Origin: Ignavibacteria bacterium
Lineage (GTDB): Bacteria; Bacteroidota; Ignavibacteria; Kapaibacteriales; UBA4661
Direction of reading: 5' to 3'
DNA length: 5,517 nucleotides
Assembly: GCA_013298375.1 (NCBI GenBank)
Contig: JAAFHM010000340.1
Location: 1 to 5,517, forward strand
The notes under the pieces are model-generated. The model saw only the letters and a list, made by a program, of their open reading frames with translations, had not been told where the DNA came from and did no database searches. Below are positions 1 to 4,855 of this stretch, one piece after another (the first letter of the stretch is position 1; every line of letters begins with the position of its first letter). The position numbers and the translations under genes were made by a program.

Positions 1-2
1 AA

Positions 3-1484
3 CCAAGTGTGAGCATCGTACACTATGAGATTGGGAATCTATATCGTTTGCAAGGCAAGTACGACAGTGCGCTCTTTTACTCTTTCTATGCGCTGCGGCT
101 TGCGGATTCCATCGGAGCAAAAGAGCGAAAAAAAGAGGCATTGGAGGCACTCGCCGCCACCTACGACTCGCTAGGGCAGCACAAACGCGCCTTGGACTAC
201 CACCGCCAATTCGTCGCCCTCAAAGACTCCCTCGTGAACGCCGAAAGCCTTGAAAAAACCGCCAAACTCCGCGAAGGCTACGAAGCCGAAAAACGCGAAC
301 AGCAAATCACTCTTCTCAGCAAAGACAAAGACCTTTTGACCAAAGAAAGAGCCTTGCAAGAAAGCGAACTGGAGCGCCAAACCCTCGACCTTGACCGTTC
401 CCGTGCCGAACAAGCGTTTCAGCAGCAATCCATCCTTTTGCTCAACAACGAAAAAGACCTCCGCGAACTGACGGTGAGCCGCCAAGAAGCAGAACTCTCG
501 GCGGCACACGCCCGCGACGAGCAGAACAAACAAGCACTCGCCCTCACACAGTCCGAACGAGATTTGCAACGCGCAGAACTCCAACGCCGCACCGTGATAC
601 AATGGTCGTTGGCGGGGTTTTTGGTGCTTGTGGCAGTTTCTACGGTGTGGCTGTGGTGGCTGAATCGTCAAAAATTGCGTGCCAATAGAAAAATTCTCAA
701 ACAACAAAAGATTTTGGAAGACCAGGCAATCGAAATTGACGCTGCCAATAAAGAATTACAAACCGCAAACACCGAATTAGACGAAGCCAATCGGATGAAA
801 ACCCAGTTGCTCTCAATGGCGGCACACGATTTGAAAAACCCGCTTGGCGTGATTATCGCTTATTCCGACCTTGTGCTTTTCGATACTCCCGAAGAGAGCG
901 AAACCGGGAAATATGTGCGCGATATGCAGTCAACAGCCTACCGCATGAATAAACTTATCGGCGATTTGCTCAATTCAGCAGCAATGGAAATGGGGAATAT
1001 CACGCTGGAACTCGACGAGGTTGTGTTGCCGACCTTGGTCTCGACGATTGCCTCGCGGTACGAATACAGTGCCGCAGAAAAAGGGCAACACATTGTGATA
1101 GACTTCGCCGACGAGCAGCTTTCTCTTTTGGGCGACGTAGAGCGTTTGGAACAGGTCTTCGACAATCTTGTTTCCAATGCCGTCAAATACTCCCCGCAAG
1201 GCACCACCATTCTGATACGCACAACCCGCAACGAGGGCTTTGCACGATGCGAAGTGCAGGACGAAGGTCCGGGCATGAGCGAGGACGACCGCCAAAAACT
1301 CTTCGGATTTTTTCAACGCCTGAGCGCCCAACCAACGGGCGGAGAAAGTTCTAACGGTGTAGGTTTGGCAATTGTGAAAAAGATAGTAGATTTGCACAAA
1401 GGAAAAATCTGGGTGGAATCGGAACTCGGCAAAGGCACAACATTTATTGTGGAATTACCGATTTCTCGCCCGATATTTGCGTGA
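3..1484 (+). CDS. TPR/coiled-coil membrane sensor histidine kinase (5' end missing)
   Basis: Sensor histidine kinase that should autophosphorylate on histidine and pass phosphate to a response regulator. The reading frame is open to the window's left edge, so the GTG at 9 is probably internal and the N terminus lies outside. Numbering residues from that GTG: two TPR repeats (about 3-36 and 43-76), a long K/E/Q/R-rich coiled coil (about 77-195), one membrane segment (about 197-219), a second short coiled coil (220-262), a HisKA domain with the H-box HDLKNPL (His273), and a HATPase domain with N-box Asn390, G1 box DEGPGM (418-423) and G2 box NGVGLA (449-454). All catalytic boxes look intact. 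The TPR part is probably periplasmic if a signal peptide lies upstream; that is inference. The signal sensed is unknown. The gene ends 49 nt before the LytTR regulator, its likely partner. The kinase assignment is very secure. Confidence 0.93.
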   Translation, partial: PSVSIVHYEIGNLYRLQGKYDSALFYSFYALRLADSIGAKERKKEALEALAATYDSLGQHKRALDYHRQFVALKDSLVNAESLEKTAKLREGYEAEKREQQITLLSKDKDLLTKERALQESELERQTLDLDRSRAEQAFQQQSILLLNNEKDLRELTVSRQEAELSAAHARDEQNKQALALTQSERDLQRAELQRRTVIQWSLAGFLVLVAVSTVWLWWLNRQKLRANRKILKQQKILEDQAIEIDAANKELQTANTELDEANRMKTQLLSMAAHDLKNPLGVIIAYSDLVLFDTPEESETGKYVRDMQSTAYRMNKLIGDLLNSAAMEMGNITLELDEVVLPTLVSTIASRYEYSAAEKGQHIVIDFADEQLSLLGDVERLEQVFDNLVSNAVKYSPQGTTILIRTTRNEGFARCEVQDEGPGMSEDDRQKLFGFFQRLSAQPTGGESSNGVGLAIVKKIVDLHKGKIWVESELGKGTTFIVELPISRPIFA

Positions 1485-1533
1485 ATTGCCTGATGAACGC
1501 TATTTTTATCACCTATTTTGCATGACGGTTATT

Positions 1534-2301
1534 ATGAGCCAATCCAAAATTCGTGCTGTGATTGTTGATGATGAGTCCGTCATTCGCAACGTTACTCGGA
1601 CATTATTAACGCGGTATTTTAGCGAGCAGATTGAGATTGTCGCCGAGGCGGAGAGCGTCGAATCGGCACTTGTGGCTATCCGCACGACTGCACCGCAATT
1701 ACTTTTTTTAGACGTGGAGCTTCAAGATGGTATCGGGTTTGAGATATTGGATTTGCTGGGCGACGAACGCAAAAAATGCCATGTCATTGTCATTACGTCG
1801 CATGGAACAAAGTTTATCCATCGTGCTATGCGGCAGGATGCCGTTGATTATCTCAATAAACCCCTTGAGCCTGAGGAGTTCAAAATCGGTGTCGAGCGTA
1901 CAATAGCGAAAATACGCGAGAGCCAGCCCGCAGAACAGCCCCAAACTCCCGCCGTCAAACGAAACACGATGCTTTCGATTCGCAACAACACCGGAGCAGA
2001 AGCCATCGTGCCAGTGAGTACGATTGTCTGCTGCAAAGCCGATAGCAACTACACGCAGATTGTCTTGCTGGACAAACATCCCATCACCGCCTCAAAGACC
2101 CTCAGACACTACGAAGAGATATTGGTAAAATACGGTTTTGTGCGTGTTGCCAGAAATCTCGTCATCAACCCCGAACACTGTCAAATCAAGTTGGATAAAA
2201 GAAATCTGGTCTCGGTTGAACTGCCCGACGGAAGCCGCGAACAGGTTGATCCGGCGTATCAAGAATCCGTCAGAAAAGAATTTCTTGATGTTGTGGTATA
2301 G
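1534..2301 (+). CDS. LytTR-family response regulator
   Basis: DNA-binding response regulator of 255 aa. The N-terminal receiver has the acidic pair Asp12-Asp13, phospho-acceptor Asp60 (LFLDVEL), the switch residue Thr88 (VITS) and Lys109-Pro110. A Q/P-rich linker (about 133-145) leads to a C-terminal LytTR domain (about 146-255) recognised from the order MLSIR, SKTLRHYEEIL, FVRVARNLVIN and a final DG-containing strand. LytTR domains bind DNA as ten-stranded beta folds and usually contact direct repeats about 21 bp apart. I chose the ATG at 1534 because the receiver fold starts there; ATG 1522 (four residues longer) is equally possible. Neither has a Shine-Dalgarno sequence. The frame continues open upstream to a TTG at 1447, but that part overlaps the kinase and is probably chance. 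It lies 49 nt after the kinase and is probably cotranscribed. A terminator follows 57 nt after the stop. Confidence 0.93.
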   Translation: MSQSKIRAVIVDDESVIRNVTRTLLTRYFSEQIEIVAEAESVESALVAIRTTAPQLLFLDVELQDGIGFEILDLLGDERKKCHVIVITSHGTKFIHRAMRQDAVDYLNKPLEPEEFKIGVERTIAKIRESQPAEQPQTPAVKRNTMLSIRNNTGAEAIVPVSTIVCCKADSNYTQIVLLDKHPITASKTLRHYEEILVKYGFVRVARNLVINPEHCQIKLDKRNLVSVELPDGSREQVDPAYQESVRKEFLDVVV

Positions 2302-2357
2302 CCCGCAATCAAGGATTATTCCTTGCTTTCCTGACAAATATTTTCTTCGGAACGAGA

Positions 2358-2408
2358 GCCATAGCACGAACATTGCCACTGAGGAGCAATGGTGCTGTGG
2401 CTTTTTTT
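2358..2408 (+). terminator. Rho-independent terminator of the kinase/regulator unit
   Basis: The arms GCCATAGCAC (2358-2367) and GTGCTGTGGC (2392-2401) pair over 10 bp with one G-U wobble. An inner stem ATTGC (2372-2376) with GCAAT (2386-2390) stacks inside. Seven T residues follow directly (2402-2408). This is the strongest terminator in the window and separates the two-component unit from the downstream receiver gene. Confidence 0.88.
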
Positions 2409-2446
2409 GTAGTGCCTCAACATTCTTCCTCCCTCCCCCAAGTATT

Positions 2447-2517
2447 TTCGCTCAATAAAAACGGGGTTTCGCTCAAACCTCGTTATTCTCGCTCAAAGAA
2501 AAAGGAATCTCGCTCAA
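2447..2517. repeat. Four phased 9-bp direct repeats, candidate LytTR-regulator binding array
   Basis: The core TCGCTCAA occurs four times: TTCGCTCAA at 2447-2455 and 2468-2476, CTCGCTCAA at 2488-2496 and 2509-2517. Start-to-start steps are 21, 20 and 21 bp, so all copies fall on the same face of the helix. The spacers (11-12 bp) are unrelated in sequence. I found no other full core in the window. Direct 9-bp repeats separated by about 12 bp are the known binding layout for LytTR regulators such as AgrA and ComE, and a LytTR gene ends 145 bp upstream. The repeat sequence only loosely fits the published LytTR consensus (about 6 of 9 positions). The array starts about 225 bp upstream of the receiver gene, so it could be its upstream activating region. 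Assignment as an operator is inference. Confidence 0.6.
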
Positions 2518-2672
2518 AGCGGCTTTTTTTTTCTTGCACTCTGCGCTAATTTTACTCCCGTAACGCAGGACGAGCAGATAAGAATAATCATTCGCTGGTG
2601 TTTTCTGTCCTTTGCTTCGATGTGGAATGTCTTCTCTAATTCACTTTTTCATAACACGATTGAACCCCGACT
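2518..2672. other. Intergenic leader of the CheY-like gene
   Basis: Together with the terminator and repeat array this forms the 371-nt gap between the two regulator genes. It begins with a run of nine T (2524-2532) just after the last direct repeat. The small stem CGCT/AGCG (2511-2521) before that run is too short to call a terminator. I found no convincing promoter hexamers, no Shine-Dalgarno sequence before 2673 and no RNA gene here. The promoter of the receiver gene presumably lies in this stretch. Confidence 0.4.
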
Positions 2673-3056
2673 ATGCTTGCTCTTATTATTGACGATGAGT
2701 CTTCGATGCGTAATGTCTTGGTTGCACAACTCAGCACTTTTGATGATGTCCAAACCACAACAGCCCACAATGGAAAAGAAGGACTGGCGAAAGTACAAAC
2801 AGAAATGCCCAACGTTATTTTTTCCGACCTGAATATGCCCGTGATGGATGGATATACGCTCTGGCAAAAACTGCGAGAGCTTCCGCAAACCCAAACCTTG
2901 CTGTTTGTGCTGATAACGTCCGATAATAGGTCGCCAGAGAGCAAACAAAAGCTCGACAACATCACGCACGACCCGGGCGCATTTGTCCTAGCAAAAAACA
3001 ACGTGACCCGACGGACGTTGGCGGAAATCATCGAACGAGTGCGCCCGAAGCCGTAA
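2673..3056 (+). CDS. Stand-alone CheY-like receiver-domain response regulator
   Basis: Single-domain response regulator of 127 aa with no output domain. The receiver residues are Asp7-Asp8, the phospho-acceptor Asp52 (FSDLNMP), the DG pair at 59-60, the switch residue Thr82 (ITS) and Lys108. After Lys108 the usual proline is replaced by asparagine (KNN), a departure from the common K-P turn. The length is that of one complete receiver, so the gene is not truncated. The ATG at 2673 is the first in frame after a TGA at 2661; no Shine-Dalgarno sequence precedes it. Such proteins act by protein contact (as CheY at the motor), as phosphorelay intermediates or as phosphate sinks; the sequence does not show which. 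It has its own upstream region carrying the phased repeats, and its position suggests a link to the preceding kinase and regulator. No chemotaxis genes are visible nearby. Confidence 0.9.
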   Translation: MLALIIDDESSMRNVLVAQLSTFDDVQTTTAHNGKEGLAKVQTEMPNVIFSDLNMPVMDGYTLWQKLRELPQTQTLLFVLITSDNRSPESKQKLDNITHDPGAFVLAKNNVTRRTLAEIIERVRPKP

Positions 3057-3087
3057 CACCCCAAACCCCTTGTTTCATATACCTAAG

Positions 3088-3107
3088 CAAGGCGCGAACG
3101 CGCCTTG
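3088..3107. repeat. GC-rich perfect palindrome downstream of the receiver gene
   Basis: The arms CAAGGCGC (3088-3095) and GCGCCTTG (3100-3107) are perfect complements around the loop GAAC. It begins 31 nt after the receiver gene's stop codon. No T-run follows on either strand, so it is not a standard intrinsic terminator. It may stabilise the mRNA 3' end, stop transcription with a factor's help, or be a protein site. Confidence 0.55.
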
Positions 3108-3302
3108 GAGGGATTCGCTGTGTCAAAAATGTACGAACCATCTCAAGAGCAATGATTGTTGCCCACAAACACAAGAAACAACCGATGACTGGCAGGCTCA
3201 TCCCCTACACGTGACAATGCGATACACAAACAATTAACCATGGTGGAGACCAGAACCCACGTAAAAAAACGGGGCGGATTCCGAAAAGCCAAATGAGTAG
3301 GA
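3108..3302. other. Non-coding stretch before the outer-membrane protein gene
   Basis: This is the body of the 285-nt gap 3057-3341. I see no recognisable gene, tRNA or riboswitch. An 18-codon open frame starts with ATG at 3242 and encodes a very basic peptide (MVETRTHVKKRGG...), but it lacks a Shine-Dalgarno sequence and is probably chance. The promoter of the 3342 gene must lie here or in the hairpin region that follows, but no hexamer pair stands out. Confidence 0.35.
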
Positions 3303-3329
3303 AACCTTGAATTCAAGGGTTATTTTTTT
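3303..3329 (+). promoter_or_regulatory. Terminator-like hairpin in the leader of the 3342 gene
   Basis: A perfect 14-bp palindrome, CCTTGAATTCAAGG (3305-3318), extends outward to AACC/GGTT with one bulged G, giving a 7-bp stem with the loop AATT. After one A it is followed by seven T (3323-3329). The T-run directly touches the AGGAG ribosome-binding site. It has the form of an intrinsic terminator, so it either ends an upstream transcript or acts as a leader attenuator for the next gene. Confidence 0.55.
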
Positions 3330-3334
3330 AGGAG
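3330..3334 (+). promoter_or_regulatory. Shine-Dalgarno sequence AGGAG fixing the start at 3342
   Basis: AGGAG ends exactly 7 nt before the ATG at 3342, separated by a C and a run of T. This fixes the start codon, which also gives a well-formed signal peptide. Confidence 0.8.
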
Positions 3335-3341
3335 CTTTTTT

Positions 3342-3893
3342 ATGAAACGCGTAGTCTTAGTTTTGGCCGCACTGGTATTTGTTCAGTGCGCTAGTTTTGC
3401 ACAAGTGTCGGTACAGGTTGGCCTTGGTACTCTCGGGTATGTGTCTGGTGGTGTTGCAAATTTTCCTAAAGGAGGGGCTAATTTCCAATTCCCCGGTTGT
3501 ATTACCGCAGGTCTAGGGTATAATTTTAGTGAATCATTTCAACTTGATGCTGTTGGCATTATTAGCTTGCCTCAGATTCAACTTGCGGACTTCGCCTACA
3601 CATATACGCAAGCTGGGTTACAAGGCACGTATCGGTTTTTAGGCAACAATTCAACTCCATATGTTACGTTAGGTGCAGGTTTGGCTAACTATGTCTCTGT
3701 CGCCAACGGGACTAACGGTGCTCTTTTCGTACAGGCTGGTTTGGGTTATCAACTCAGTTTAAGTGAAAAGTCGAAATTGTTCGCCGAAGCACAATATGCA
3801 CTACATTTCATTGGCGAGAAAACCCTCTTCGGCGAGAAGGCGAGTACAGCACAAGTTGTCCCCATACGCCTTGGAATTAAGTTTCTCTTCTAA
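3342..3893 (+). CDS. Small outer-membrane beta-barrel protein
   Basis: Exported protein of 183 aa. The N terminus (MKRVV, then a hydrophobic core to about residue 18) is a signal peptide with probable cleavage after ASFA, leaving QVSVQVGLG at the mature start. The mature part alternates short amphipathic strands with turns rich in Gly, Asn and Ser, for example ITAGLGYNFSESFQLDA, QAGLQGTYRFLG, YVTLGAGLANY, LFVQAGLGYQLSL and LFAEAQYALHF. It ends in PIRLGIKFLF, with the terminal aromatic residue expected of a barrel recognised by the BAM complex. Length and pattern suit an eight-stranded barrel of the OmpW/OmpX/opacity type. No enzyme motif is visible, so its role (porin-like, adhesion or structural) is unknown. 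It has a strong AGGAG site and a hairpin in its leader, and is followed 11 nt after its stop by the first copy of the 181-bp repeat. Confidence 0.82.
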   Translation: MKRVVLVLAALVFVQCASFAQVSVQVGLGTLGYVSGGVANFPKGGANFQFPGCITAGLGYNFSESFQLDAVGIISLPQIQLADFAYTYTQAGLQGTYRFLGNNSTPYVTLGAGLANYVSVANGTNGALFVQAGLGYQLSLSEKSKLFAEAQYALHFIGEKTLFGEKASTAQVVPIRLGIKFLF

Positions 3894-3904
3894 ATAACAA
3901 CGTG

Positions 3905-4085
3905 CCAAGGATTGTTTGCAGCATATCGTTAGCGTTTTCCTTGTTCTTCATTTGTCATCGGCTCTGTTCCGAAAAATTATCCACGAATCGCACCAATTCT
4001 CACGAATCAGGCGATTTGAGCGGATTGTCATGCAAAAAATTACCCTTGATGCGTGTGATTCGTGGACGTTTTTGAGAACAGACCT
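3905..4085. repeat. 181-bp intergenic repeat, copy 1
   Basis: This segment recurs 663 bp downstream (4568-4748) without any gap, differing at 16 of 181 positions (about 91% identity). It starts 11 nt after the stop codon of the beta-barrel gene. It can fold into a long imperfect hairpin: TCTGTTC (3963-3969) pairs with GAACAGA (4076-4082), AAAAA (3972-3976) with TTTTT (4069-4073), and the 14-nt arms 3980-3993 and 4053-4066 pair fully with one G-U wobble. The left side carries three near-repeats of CACGAAT (3982, 3991, 4001) at 9-10 bp steps, with the reverse ATTCGTG at 4058. An inner stem AATC/GATT with flanking CTC/GAG (about 3998-4020) fills the loop. It encodes no credible protein. It could be a MITE- or REP-like element or a structured 3'-UTR or small RNA. 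Confidence 0.85.
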
Positions 4086-4092
4086 TATCATC

Positions 4093-4146
4093 TCGTTTGT
4101 TGAGGATTGCTCACACTCCTCAAACGAATATTTTTATGTGAGTAAT
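4093..4146 (+). promoter_or_regulatory. Switchable stem-loop or pseudoknot in the leader of the 4163 lipoprotein gene
   Basis: The first hairpin pairs TCGTTT (4093-4098) and GAGGA (4102-4106) with TCCTC (4117-4121) and AAACGA (4122-4127): 11 bp with a 3-nt bulge and a 10-nt loop, followed by AATATTTTT. Nine nucleotides of that loop, TTGCTCACA (4107-4115), also complement TGTGAGTAA (4137-4145) just downstream, with one G-U pair. The second pairing ends 6 nt before the AGGA site. The two pairings could alternate or form a pseudoknot. No known riboswitch class was recognised. Confidence 0.45.
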
Positions 4147-4151
4147 TTTTT

Positions 4152-4155
4152 AGGA
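4152..4155 (+). promoter_or_regulatory. Shine-Dalgarno sequence AGGA fixing the start at 4163
   Basis: AGGA lies 7 nt before the ATG at 4163, the same spacing as at the genes either side. An out-of-frame ATG at 4159 is only 3 nt from this site and opens a 15-codon frame, so 4163 is preferred. Confidence 0.75.
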
Positions 4156-4162
4156 TAAATGT

Positions 4163-4558
4163 ATGAAAAGAATTGTAGCATTCTTGATTGTTGTTGCCTT
4201 TGGTAGCTCTGCGCTATCAAGCTGTGCAACAGTATTCAAAGGTGGTCAAAGTGCAGCACGCTTAGTCGGTGTGAAGCGAGGCGAAGCGGTCGAAGTGTTC
4301 AAGGATGGCGTGAGTATGCCTCTTGAAACCAGAGGCGAAGAGCAGTTCGTCAAACTTCCTGCGCAGACCAGTCATATCGTAACGGTAAAATACAAAGGTC
4401 AGGAAAAGAAGCTCCAAGCGACGCAGGTTCTTGGCGGAGGCTGGCTGATACTGGATATTCTCGTTGGCGCTTTGGTTGGTATTATCGTGGATGCCGCAAC
4501 GGGAAATTGGAATGAGTTTACGGATTTGATGGTAGAAACACCATCCTCGGCTAAATAA
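4163..4558 (+). CDS. Small lipoprotein with C-terminal Gly/Trp/Asp hydrophobic segment
   Basis: Exported lipoprotein of 131 aa. A hydrophobic signal (residues 4-17) ends in the lipobox LSSC, so Cys21 is the predicted lipidated N terminus, followed by ATVFKGG. Lipoproteins beginning C-A-T-[VI]-F-K-G are a style I know from Bacteroidota. The middle (about 33-88) resembles a small beta domain of PEGA type: a valued segment EAVEVFKDGVSMP followed by HIVTVKYKGQEKKLQ. The C-terminal part GGGWLILDILVGALVGIIVDAATGNW (about 91-116) is hydrophobic and glycine-rich, with Trp94, Asp98, Asp110 and Trp116 regularly placed; related lipoproteins carry the same Trp...Asp...Gly...DAxTGxW pattern. It may insert in or lie on a membrane. 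Function is unknown. It sits between the two copies of the 181-bp repeat and has its own leader and Shine-Dalgarno site, which suggests separate transcription. Confidence 0.85.
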   Translation: MKRIVAFLIVVAFGSSALSSCATVFKGGQSAARLVGVKRGEAVEVFKDGVSMPLETRGEEQFVKLPAQTSHIVTVKYKGQEKKLQATQVLGGGWLILDILVGALVGIIVDAATGNWNEFTDLMVETPSSAK

Positions 4559-4567
4559 AAAAAAACT

Positions 4568-4748
4568 CCAACGATTGTTCGCCGCATATCGTTAGCGTTT
4601 GCAATGTTCTTCATTTGTCACTGGTTCGGTTCCGAAAAATTATCCACGAATCGCACGAATTCTCACGAATCAAGCGATTTGAGCGGATCGTCAGGCAAAA
4701 AATTGCCCTTGATGCGTGTGATTCGTGGACGCTTTTGAGAACAGACCT
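4568..4748. repeat. 181-bp intergenic repeat, copy 2
   Basis: Second copy of the element at 3905-4085, in the same orientation and starting 9 nt after the stop codon of the lipoprotein gene. The 14-nt arms (4643-4656 and 4716-4729) are identical to those of copy 1, and one extra G-C pair is possible because position 4657 is G here instead of C. The outer stem is weaker than in copy 1: the left arm reads TTCGGTTC, and the T5 tract has become CTTTT. All three CACGAAT units are exact in this copy. No clear target-site duplication flanks either copy. Confidence 0.85.
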
Positions 4749-4756
4749 AGCCAGTC

Positions 4757-4791
4757 AGGATTTTTCGCATAATTAGGCAGCGAAAAATCCT
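4757..4791. repeat. Perfect 12-bp inverted repeat in the leader of the 4856 gene
   Basis: AGGATTTTTCGC (4757-4768) and GCGAAAAATCCT (4780-4791) are exact complements around an 11-nt loop. No T-run follows, so it is not a standard terminator. It sits 64 nt before the ATG of the last lipoprotein gene and 8 nt after repeat copy 2. Its loop contains GGCA (4776-4779), which could pair with TGCC at 4800-4803. It may be a leader RNA structure, or a dimeric protein site on DNA. Confidence 0.7.
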
Positions 4792-4843
4792 CAATATCAT
4801 GCCAACAACCTCAGTATAAAGCTGACACTTTTTTATTTTTTTT

Positions 4844-4848
4844 AAGGA
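4844..4848 (+). promoter_or_regulatory. Shine-Dalgarno sequence AAGGA fixing the start at 4856
   Basis: AAGGA ends 7 nt before the ATG at 4856 and follows a long T-rich run (about 4829-4843). The T-rich run, AGGA and 7-nt spacing repeat what is seen before 3342 and 4163. Confidence 0.75.
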
Positions 4849-4855
4849 AAATTGT

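Noticed and set aside
171..707. Long reverse-strand open frame opposite the kinase
   Set aside because: It mirrors the biased codons of the coiled-coil region; its Phe/Leu/Gly/Val-rich translation is what the antisense of a K/E/Q-rich helix gives.
938..1397. Two reverse-strand open frames opposite the HisKA/HATPase part
   Set aside because: The forward strand encodes intact kinase motifs here; the reverse products resemble nothing and have no start signals.
1447..1533. N-terminal extension of the LytTR regulator from a TTG overlapping the kinase
   Set aside because: The residues are an out-of-frame reading of the kinase C terminus and the spacer; the receiver domain starts properly at 1534.
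2138..2458. Forward open frame over the end of the LytTR gene and its terminator
   Set aside because: It overlaps an unambiguous LytTR domain in another frame and runs through the terminator hairpin.
2461..2483. Hairpin ACGGGGTT/AACCTCGT around the second direct repeat, considered as a terminator
   Set aside because: The stem has a G-U pair and no T-run follows; the even spacing of all four repeats is explained better by phased DNA sites.
2447..2532. CRISPR array or CRISPR-like repeat
   Set aside because: The repeat is only 8-9 bp, the spacers are 11-12 bp, and no cas gene is present; the spacing fits a protein-binding array better.
2636..3064. Reverse-strand open frame covering the CheY-like gene
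   Set aside because: The forward frame has all receiver residues; the reverse translation is a shadow without recognisable motifs.
3240..3265. tRNA T-arm-like sequence on the reverse strand (GGGTTCTGGTCTCC)
   Set aside because: The conserved A58 position is not met, the stem is only 4 bp, and no acceptor, D or anticodon arms can be built around it.
3242..3298. 18-codon basic peptide frame before the beta-barrel gene
   Set aside because: It has no ribosome-binding site and is too short to distinguish from chance; noted only as a possible leader peptide.
3916..4158. Forward open frame of 80 codons between the beta-barrel and lipoprotein genes
   Set aside because: It lies almost wholly in the 181-bp repeat and leader structures, has no ATG with a ribosome site (its start is a TTG), and the peptide has no recognisable fold.
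4568..4748. Insertion sequence remnant
   Set aside because: There is no transposase reading frame, no terminal inverted repeats at the exact ends and no target duplication; described simply as a structured repeat.
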